A stretch of DNA of 9,896 bases from Betaproteobacteria bacterium (lineage in GTDB: Bacteria; Pseudomonadota; Gammaproteobacteria; Burkholderiales; SG8-39), in the NCBI GenBank assembly GCA_011391185.1, contig JAABRB010000105.1:1-9896 (forward strand), read 5' to 3'. The position numbers and the translations under genes were made by a program. The stretch's first letter is position 1. Each line of letters opens with the position of its first letter. Positions 5,436 through 9,896 of the stretch are shown here, one piece after another. A model generated the notes under the pieces. The model was given only the letters and a program-made list of their open reading frames with translations. It had not been told where the DNA came from and did not search any database.

Positions 5436-6313
5436 AGCGCGCGTCCGCGCTCGGCGATCTGGCGCCAGGTCTTCCCGGCATCGGTCGTGATGAAGACGTT
5501 ACGCTCGAACGTCGCGATCGCGTAGGTGGCGGATGCGGCAGGACTTTGCGTGATATAGCCAATTGCGTCACGCGGGAGCGGCGGCAGCTTGACCTCGGTA
5601 CGCGCACGAGTGTCCACATCGACGCGGTGCAAGCGGGGCGCGTCGTCATGGCTCGAGTACCAGAGGTGCTTGCCGTCGAGATCGAAGCACACGGCATACG
5701 CCTCGCCACTCGCGAGCTGCGCAAACGAGTCACCGCCATCCTTCGATAGGAACAGGCCATCGCGCGTCGTCGCGGCGACAATTTTCGGGTTGGTCGGATG
5801 CGCGGCGAGCGAAATGATTTGGCCCCCGAGCCCCTTTGCCGCCGCATTGCGCCAGGCGAAACCGTCGTTCTGGGTGGAGTAGATGCCCGGCGTCTTCATG
5901 CGTGAGTTCGGCGACGGGTTGAATACGTAGACGGTGTTGGTCGTGAACCCGACCGCCAAAACATGGAAATCGGATTCGCCTTGAAGTCCGAGCTTGTCCC
6001 ATGTCTTGCCGCCATCGCGACTGCGCATGAGCCCGAACGGATTCACGAGCCCCGAGCCGGGCGCCGGGTGGCCGCTCGAGTAGAAGCGGTCCTGCGCCGC
6101 CGCGAACCCCATGTAGTCATGCCGCGGCCCGGGAGCGACGGACCACTGGCCCTCGCTGTAGATTGCAAGCCCGTGATGGCTGGGAATGAAGATCTGTTTC
6201 CCGTCTGCGCTGAACGCGAGGCCATGAACGTGCGTGAGCGTGACGTTTTGTGCGGCTGCAGGCGCGGTCGCGATGAGCAGAGCGCCCGTAGCTGCGATCA
6301 AGGTATGTTTCAT
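5432..6313 (-). CDS. Exported YCF48/BNR Asp-box repeat protein (F510_1955-like)
   Basis: This 293-residue protein has a Sec signal peptide (residues 1-21, ending APAAAQ) and a beta-propeller-like repeat body. Asp-box motifs (SxDxGxTW) recur: SRDGGKTW at 98-105, a degenerate copy near 146-154, SKDGGDSF at 190-197 and TTDAGKTW at 276-283. Such repeats occur in sialidase-like and YCF48-like propellers. The early segment THVHGLAFSADG, with His28 and His30, resembles proteins annotated in databases as F510_1955 family glycosylhydrolases, from memory. I see no evidence for glycosidase chemistry: none of the sialidase Arg triad is identifiable. HCF136/YCF48 relatives act as assembly factors for redox membrane complexes, which would fit here, but that is inference. 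The ATG at 6313 has AAGG five bases upstream, and the gene starts 12 bases after the SCO1 stop. Confidence 0.82.
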   Translation of the reverse strand: MKHTLIAATGALLIATAPAAAQNVTLTHVHGLAFSADGKQIFIPSHHGLAIYSEGQWSVAPGPRHDYMGFAAAQDRFYSSGHPAPGSGLVNPFGLMRSRDGGKTWDKLGLQGESDFHVLAVGFTTNTVYVFNPSPNSRMKTPGIYSTQNDGFAWRNAAAKGLGGQIISLAAHPTNPKIVAATTRDGLFLSKDGGDSFAQLASGEAYAVCFDLDGKHLWYSSHDDAPRLHRVDVDTRARTEVKLPPLPRDAIGYITQSPAASATYAIATFERNVFITTDAGKTWRQIAERGRAL

Positions 6314-6325
6314 GAATGCCTTTTC

Positions 6326-6934
6326 CTATTCTTTGAGAAGCAATTTGATGTCGTGCAGCATCGATTCGACCGTGCGTCCGGAGCTCATGTAGAGCCGCAG
6401 GCGTCCCGCGCGGTCGAGCGCAAAGATCCCGGCGGAGTGGTCGACCGTGTAGTACCCGGAGGCGTTGGGCGCCTGGATGGCGTAGAAGATCTTGAACTCG
6501 GCCGCCGCGCCGGCAATTTCCGTCGCGTTACCGCGCAACCCCAGGAACGTCGAGTGAAACGCGGGCACATATGCGGCAAGCACTTCCGGCGTGTCGCGCT
6601 GTGGATCCACCGAAACGAAGAGGCCCTGCACGTGCGCGCCGTCCGGGCCGAGCTTCTCCACGGTCGCGGCCATCTCGGCGAGCGCGGTGGGGCACATGTC
6701 CGGGCAGTTCGTGAATCCGAAGAAAAGCAGCACGACCTTGCCGCGGAAGTCCGCCAGCGTACGGCGCGTCCCGGTATGGTCCGTGAGCGCGAGGCTCTGG
6801 CCCCAGGGCGCCCCGGTGACGTCGGTCGAGAGAAATTTCTTGCCGCCCGTGCCATCCCCGCAGGCGACGAGAACGGCCGATGCGAGCCCGACCAGAATCC
6901 ATTGCACGATTCGCGTTCGTAAAGGCTGACTCAT
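6326..6934 (-). CDS. SCO1/SenC/PrrC family copper chaperone lipoprotein
   Basis: This 202-residue protein is a SCO family thioredoxin-fold copper chaperone, known for delivering copper to, or reducing, the CuA site of cytochrome c oxidase. Residues 1-24 are a lipoprotein signal with lipobox LVAC, giving lipidation at Cys25 and anchoring to a membrane. The copper-binding motif is CPDMC at 77-81 (CxxxCP) in the usual FGFTNCPD context, and the third ligand is His166 in VDHSAGIF. The DFRGKVVLLFFG strand at 62-73 and VSVDPQRDTP at 108-116 are typical of the family. The ATG overlaps the stop of the PCu(A)C gene as ATGA, with a strong GGAGG six bases upstream inside that gene. The pairing of PCu(A)C and SCO is a known functional unit: PCu(A)C hands Cu(I) to SCO or CuA. 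Confidence 0.95.
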   Translation of the reverse strand: MSQPLRTRIVQWILVGLASAVLVACGDGTGGKKFLSTDVTGAPWGQSLALTDHTGTRRTLADFRGKVVLLFFGFTNCPDMCPTALAEMAATVEKLGPDGAHVQGLFVSVDPQRDTPEVLAAYVPAFHSTFLGLRGNATEIAGAAAEFKIFYAIQAPNASGYYTVDHSAGIFALDRAGRLRLYMSSGRTVESMLHDIKLLLKE

Positions 6935-7425
6935 CGGTGGCCTCCACTACCGTGGTCAGCGCCCGGAGCAACAACGTCGCCAGCACGCACGACCGGGGCA
7001 TCGACGGTCATCAGGAGCGTCTTGCCGTCCGACGTGACCGCCTGCAACGTGAGTCGTACAGACTCGCCGGGTCGGAGCACCCGATTCACACCGACCAGCA
7101 TGAGATGCACGCCACCTGGCGCGAGCTTGACCGCAGTTCGGGCCGGCAGCCGCAGCGTTTCGAGCTGCCGCATGCGCATGACGCCGCCGTCCATGGACAT
7201 CGCGTGGATGTCCACGGTGCGTGCCGAATCGCTTTCACCCCCGATGAGCCGGGATTCTTCCGCGCTCTCGATCTCGAGATAAGCGCTGGCGACGCTCTGT
7301 CCCGGCACGGTCGCGCGAACAACCGCATCGCGCACGACGAGCCCGTTCTCCGCGCCCGCGAGCGCCGGAAAACCCATTAACCATCCCGCAATGGCAATCG
7401 CCGGAACGAAAAATCTGATTCGCAC
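6931..7425 (-). CDS. PCu(A)C periplasmic copper chaperone
   Basis: This 164-residue protein matches the PCu(A)C family (formerly DUF461), periplasmic Cu(I) chaperones for CuA assembly in cytochrome oxidase. Residues 1-25 are a Sec signal peptide. The family ligand signature H-x10-M-x21-H-x-M is met exactly: His74, Met85, His107 and Met109. The strand AYLEIES (48-54), the VDIHAMSMDGGVMRM segment (71-85) and the LAPGGVHLMLVG segment (101-112) are typical. The C-terminal tail (155-164) has two further His (158, 163). The start is GTG at 7425-7423, preceded by the purine-rich GGAGGGGAG, about nine bases away. Its stop overlaps the SCO1 start as ATGA. Confidence in the family is very high; the recipient (a terminal oxidase or the local oxidase) is inferred. 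Confidence 0.95.
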   Translation of the reverse strand: MRIRFFVPAIAIAGWLMGFPALAGAENGLVVRDAVVRATVPGQSVASAYLEIESAEESRLIGGESDSARTVDIHAMSMDGGVMRMRQLETLRLPARTAVKLAPGGVHLMLVGVNRVLRPGESVRLTLQAVTSDGKTLLMTVDAPVVRAGDVVAPGADHGSGGHR

Positions 7426-7493
7426 TGAAATCTGCTCCCCTCCGGAGACGAGACTGCTTCACGTCCCGCGCCCGGTCAGGCGCGCGAACGCCA

Positions 7494-7514
7494 CGTTCCG
7501 CGGACACCGGAACG
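7494..7514 (-). other. Inverted repeat upstream of the PCu(A)C gene
   Basis: CGTTCCG (7494-7500) pairs perfectly with CGGAACG (7508-7514) around a seven-base loop. It lies in the 105-base gap between the Cys-rich protein stop (7531) and the PCu(A)C start. There is no T-run, so it is not a convincing intrinsic terminator; it could be an operator, an attenuation hairpin or chance. I see no clear promoter hexamers in this gap. Confidence 0.3.
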
Positions 7515-7530
7515 GGGTGCCGCGAAAAGG

Positions 7531-7893
7531 CTAGAGCGAGACTCGGGGAGGAGGCTTGGGACAGGTGCGCGCGAGCGAGGCATACCGCTCGCACGGCGCG
7601 TCGGCGATGCGCTCGCCGGTGGCGTACTGCACGGCGTGGCTCGGATGCGCAGGAAGACCAGACATGCCGACGCAGGCCGCGACGCACTGCGCAGTCGCCG
7701 GGTCGCCCATCGGGCATCCCGAATTCCCGCTGGCGGGATCGGGCATCGACGGGCTGGCACAGTCGGGGCAATTTGCCACGTGCTGCAACGCCGCGTCGCC
7801 ATCTGCGCAGGACGCGGGCGACACTATGGCGCTCGCAAGTGGGGCGTGGAGCGCGATCAGGAAGGCGAGCAAGTGGACCAGAAAACGTGGCAT
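7531..7893 (-). CDS. Cys-rich exported small protein, unknown (possibly copper-binding)
   Basis: This 120-residue protein begins with a Sec signal peptide (about residues 1-22, LLAFLIALHAPLASA). The mature part holds eight Cys (29, 42, 45, 60, 70, 74, 101, 111), including CPDC at 42-45 and CVAAC at 70-74, with Met, His and Asp between them (Met50, Met62, Met77, His83, His86). This suggests disulfides or a metal cluster. It is the first gene of the copper run and lies 105 bases before the PCu(A)C gene. Small Cys/His-rich exported proteins occur at the head of other copper loci (CopL-like or DUF2946-like), but similarity here is compositional and I would not assign the family. The ATG at 7893 is chosen because the signal peptide starts there. 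No Shine-Dalgarno precedes it, and a possible promoter is placed so that the transcript could be leaderless. Confidence 0.75.
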   Translation of the reverse strand: MPRFLVHLLAFLIALHAPLASAIVSPASCADGDAALQHVANCPDCASPSMPDPASGNSGCPMGDPATAQCVAACVGMSGLPAHPSHAVQYATGERIADAPCERYASLARTCPKPPPRVSL

Positions 7894-7899
7894 GTGCAG

Positions 7900-7928
7900 A
7901 AGATAACTGACTCGAGTTGCCTTGACCA
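7900..7928 (-). promoter_or_regulatory. Candidate sigma-70-like promoter for the copper/cytochrome run
   Basis: On the minus strand TGGTCA (7928-7923, 4 of 6 to TTGACA) is followed by a 17-base spacer and TATCTT (7905-7900, 4 of 6 to TATAAT). Seven bases further is the A of the ATG at 7893, where transcription would be expected to start. The spacing is ideal, but the hexamers are only moderate matches, so a chance match is quite possible. Confidence 0.35.
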
Positions 7929-7931
7929 GCT

Positions 7932-7965
7932 GGGTCCGGAACCGCTCGGACAGCCCGAGCGACCC
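7932..7965. promoter_or_regulatory. Strong dyad in the only large intergenic gap (operator or terminator)
   Basis: CGCTCGG (7943-7949) pairs with CCGAGCG (7955-7961) around a five-base loop. A further GGGT/ACCC pairing (7932-7935 with 7962-7965) lies outside, with a seven-base bulge on one side. The element is in the 153-base gap after the alpha/beta hydrolase stop and directly upstream of the candidate -35. It could be an operator, or a terminator without a U-tract for the hydrolase transcript. Confidence 0.4.
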
Positions 7966-8046
7966 AAGGTTCCCCTGCCGACACTTCTTTGCGCCAGGTC
8001 GGTAAGCGGTTGCGCGCAAAGCTGAATCGGGCACTTCGCGCGGCGT

Positions 8047-8901
8047 CTAGTGGGGAAGGCGACGGATGAAGTCTTCCAGGAGCGTGTTGAATCGCTCGGG
8101 CTCGTCCACGAAAAGTGCGTGCCCGGCTCCCTCGAACACCGCGATCTCGGTTTGCGGCCGGTTGCGCTGCAGGTTCTGCGCCTGGTCCGCGAACTGCGGC
8201 GTCACTACGTAGAGAAGCGGAATCCGAACAGCGTGCGCGGCAGCGCGCCAGTGCTCGCGCGGGTACGGGTAGGCGAGCAGCGCAAGGCTCGCCTCGAGCG
8301 GTAGCTGGAGGGCGCCCGCGGAGAGTTGCGCGAGCTCGGTTTCAGGGCGCGCCGTGCGGAACATCGCGCGCACGAACCCGTCGATCGCCTGCGCGCGGTT
8401 CCGCTTCAATGCCCCGCGGAAATCGCTCGCGGGCGGGACCGGTGGCTCGCCCACCGAGCTGTCGACCAGCACGAGGCCTGCCAGCTTCGCGTCGCCGTAC
8501 ACGTGCGTGTATTGGAGCGCTTCGAGCGCGCCGAGCGACCAGCCGACGAGCACGGCTTTCGGGTAGCGCGCCACGAACGCCGCGATGTCTTCCGCGCGGC
8601 GCTCCACCGTGTATCCGGAGGGCGCGATTCGTGAACGACCCTGGCCGCGCGGGTCGAGTGCCGCGACCCGATAGTGTGTCCCAAGCGCCGCGAGTTGGGC
8701 GCGCCAGATCGCCGCCGGCATCGACCACCCGGGGACGAATGCGATCACCGGAGGCCGGGGCACCGACGGTGCGGCCTCCAGCACATGCAACCGGACGCCG
8801 TCGGAGGTGACGAAATAACTGCTTTCCACGCGAGCTTCAGACGCAGCGGCGATGGGGACGCCGCACAGGATACACAGTGCGGCGAGCGCCGCGCGGGTCA
8901 C
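8047..8901 (-). CDS. Exported alpha/beta hydrolase
   Basis: This 284-residue protein is an alpha/beta-hydrolase-fold enzyme, probably periplasmic. Residues 1-21 form a Sec signal peptide (ALAALCILCGVPIAAAS). The oxyanion-hole turn is VPGWS at 56-60, followed by DPRGQGRS at 83-90. The nucleophile elbow is GWSLG with Ser122. The catalytic His is His261 in GAGHALF, and the acid is probably Asp239 (or a nearby residue) after the strand LLYVV at 229-233. The lid region (about 150-225) is Ala/Arg-rich. The family covers esterases, lactonases, haloperoxidases and others, so the substrate cannot be assigned. The GTG at 8901 overlaps the stop of the upstream gene as GTGA, and the signal peptide begins there; a much longer open frame reaching 9852 is a shadow of that gene. 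It is separated from the copper run by the 153-base gap and may belong to a different transcription unit. Confidence 0.88.
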   Translation of the reverse strand: MTRAALAALCILCGVPIAAASEARVESSYFVTSDGVRLHVLEAAPSVPRPPVIAFVPGWSMPAAIWRAQLAALGTHYRVAALDPRGQGRSRIAPSGYTVERRAEDIAAFVARYPKAVLVGWSLGALEALQYTHVYGDAKLAGLVLVDSSVGEPPVPPASDFRGALKRNRAQAIDGFVRAMFRTARPETELAQLSAGALQLPLEASLALLAYPYPREHWRAAAHAVRIPLLYVVTPQFADQAQNLQRNRPQTEIAVFEGAGHALFVDEPERFNTLLEDFIRRLPH

Positions 8902-9896
8902 GGGCGATTCGCGGTGCTGCGCGCCACCATCAGACCGGATTCGCCCTCGCGCCAGTGGTAGCCGAACGGAAAGGGCAGAATCGCGACGTTGCCGGCCTGC
9001 CCGTACGCGGCGGCGAGATCGTCCTGGTAGGCATTGGGGAAATCGCTGATCGGCGGGACATAACGACCGAAGAGACGGATCTCGAACTTCCGGTCGCTCA
9101 GGAAGCGATAGGGGATGCCCGTGTCGTCCTGGACCAGCACCTCGCTCACGTCGAGCAGCGCCTGGCGCGTGCCCACGAATCCCTTGTCGTGCAGCAGGTA
9201 CGAGGCCGCCTTGATGAACGTGATGCTCGGCTTGAGTTGCTTGATGAACGGCAGGAACTCCGGATTCGCGCGCAGCGCCCCGTCGGCCACGTTGAGCGAC
9301 AGGTAGTAGAGCGTCTGCGGCTTGCCTGCGGGCGGCCGGAAGAACGTCACCTTGATCCCCTTCGCGCGGCGCTCGGCGGGGACCTTGAAGGTCGGGTGAG
9401 GACCGGGCAGCTGCGCGAGATCGAACGGATCGACTGCCGTCACGCGGAGATCGAGCAGACCGATCGACATCAGCACGAGCGGCAGGACGCCGTTCAGGCG
9501 CGGCGTGCGCAGCTGCTCCGACATGTTCTTGGTGATGAAATAGTTGCGCGCCAGGATGTCGCGGAGCGCGGAGCGGACGTCCTCGAGAAGCGCCGCCGTG
9601 TCCTCCGGGCCCATGCTTTCGAGCGCCGGCACTGCGCCGGGCGGCTCGAGGCCGAAGAGGACATACGAATCGCACCGTGGGGCCAGCACATAAGCGTTCA
9701 GGAAATCCGGGCCGCTGAACGGGTAGAGCAGCGTGTGGCAGCGGTCGAGGTCCGCCCGGAGTACGTCGTCGCGCCATTTCTCGATCACGCTCAACCGCTC
9801 GCGCTGCAGCCGCTTCCATCGCGGTACGAGCGCCTTGCTGTGCTTCTGCCACGCGTCCAGTGCCTCGACTTCGTCGTGCGGTACGTAGTCGGAGGC
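8898..9896 (-). CDS. Unknown protein, 5' end beyond window (partial)
   Basis: The frame is open without a stop from 8900 to the window edge at 9896, giving 332 visible residues, so the N-terminus is missing. A TTG at 9794-9792 could be read as a start, but the 34 codons upstream of it continue as ordinary protein-like sequence (ASDYVPHDEVEALDAWQ at the edge), so I treat it as internal. Visible blocks are a soluble helical N-terminal part, then HTLLYPFSGPDFLNAYV (visible residues 54-70), CDSYVLFGLEPPG (75-87), a hydrophobic strand or helix near 138-152, FIKAASYLLHDKGF (about 226-239), IPYRFLSD, and FPFGYHW near the C-terminus. I recognise no named domain and no catalytic motif. It lacks multiple membrane segments. 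Its stop overlaps the hydrolase start by four bases, so the two are co-translated and perhaps functionally linked. Confidence 0.85.
   Translation of the reverse strand, partial: ASDYVPHDEVEALDAWQKHSKALVPRWKRLQRERLSVIEKWRDDVLRADLDRCHTLLYPFSGPDFLNAYVLAPRCDSYVLFGLEPPGAVPALESMGPEDTAALLEDVRSALRDILARNYFITKNMSEQLRTPRLNGVLPLVLMSIGLLDLRVTAVDPFDLAQLPGPHPTFKVPAERRAKGIKVTFFRPPAGKPQTLYYLSLNVADGALRANPEFLPFIKQLKPSITFIKAASYLLHDKGFVGTRQALLDVSEVLVQDDTGIPYRFLSDRKFEIRLFGRYVPPISDFPNAYQDDLAAAYGQAGNVAILPFPFGYHWREGESGLMVARSTANRP

Noticed and set aside
5272..5847. N-terminal extension of the four-helix membrane protein through the Asp-box gene
   Set aside because: The extension is Arg/Ser/Pro-rich low-complexity sequence read out of frame with the Asp-box gene. 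The ATG at 5271 fits the ATGA coupling and the first membrane helix.
5963..6922. Plus-strand open frame of 319 codons
   Set aside because: It is antisense to the SCO1 and Asp-box genes, has no domain or signal features, and is Arg/Glu/Val-rich as expected of a GC-rich shadow.
7494..7514. Intrinsic terminator between the Cys-rich and PCu(A)C genes
   Set aside because: The 7-base inverted repeat has no following T-run on the minus strand; kept only as an inverted repeat.
7900..7970. MerR/CueR-type promoter with a 19-base spacer operator
   Set aside because: ACCTT is visible near 7967 on the minus strand, but its partner half-site and the long spacer between hexamers are missing.
7235..7984. 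Minus-strand frame of 249 codons across the PCu(A)C and Cys-rich genes
   Set aside because: It is Arg/Ala-rich and lacks motifs; the two overlapping genes have signal peptides and, for PCu(A)C, an exact ligand signature.
9792..9794. TTG as the start of the unknown protein (298 residues)
   Set aside because: The 34 codons upstream stay open to the edge and read as protein-like sequence that continues smoothly, so the gene is 5'-truncated by the window.

Overview
The window is a GC-rich stretch (high GC by eye, strong G/C preference at third codon positions) in which every gene I can support lies on the minus strand, so transcription runs from high to low coordinates. The gene content is typical of a Gram-negative proteobacterium: Sec and Tat signal peptides, a lipoprotein signal, CcmG-type and TlpA-type thioredoxins, a class I cytochrome c, SCO1/SenC, and a PCu(A)C copper chaperone. 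A betaproteobacterium or gammaproteobacterium is my best guess; no rRNA or other phylogenetic marker is present to settle it.

Layout in transcription order. (i) 9896-8898: a 5'-truncated protein of unknown function that runs off the window edge. Its stop codon overlaps the start of an exported alpha/beta hydrolase (8901-8047). (ii) 8046-7894: a 153-base gap holding a strong dyad and a possible promoter. (iii) 7893-21: a long, tightly packed run of copper and cytochrome genes. These are a Cys-rich exported protein (7893-7531), a PCu(A)C copper chaperone (7425-6931), an SCO1/SenC lipoprotein (6934-6326), a YCF48/Asp-box repeat protein (6313-5432), a hidden small ORF (5435-5268), a four-helix membrane protein (5271-4771), a cytochrome c with an extra C-terminal domain (4739-4056), CcmG/DsbE (4054-3455), a TlpA/ResA-like thioredoxin (3458-2823), a Tat-exported multicopper oxidase with a Met/Gly-rich insert (2767-1238), a small two-helix membrane protein (1189-890) and a DsbA-like oxidoreductase (842-21). 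Many junctions are 4-base stop/start overlaps or gaps of a few bases, as in a translationally coupled operon.

How the genes may work together (inference). Almost every recognisable product acts in the periplasm or faces it. PCu(A)C and SCO1 carry Cu(I)/Cu(II). The SCO, TlpA, CcmG and DsbA folds manage thiol/disulfide state for copper sites and for haem attachment. The multicopper oxidase and the cytochrome c are the redox proteins that this equipment would mature or serve. The island therefore looks like a self-contained periplasmic copper handling, oxidation and cytochrome maturation module. No CopA-type ATPase, CopB, CusABC or metal-responsive regulator is visible here. The least understood parts, and the likeliest places for something new, are the hidden 48-55 residue ORF, the membrane protein, the YCF48 protein, the C-terminal domain of the cytochrome, the Cys-rich exported protein and the small membrane protein. 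I saw no tRNA, rRNA, CRISPR array, insertion sequence or attachment site.
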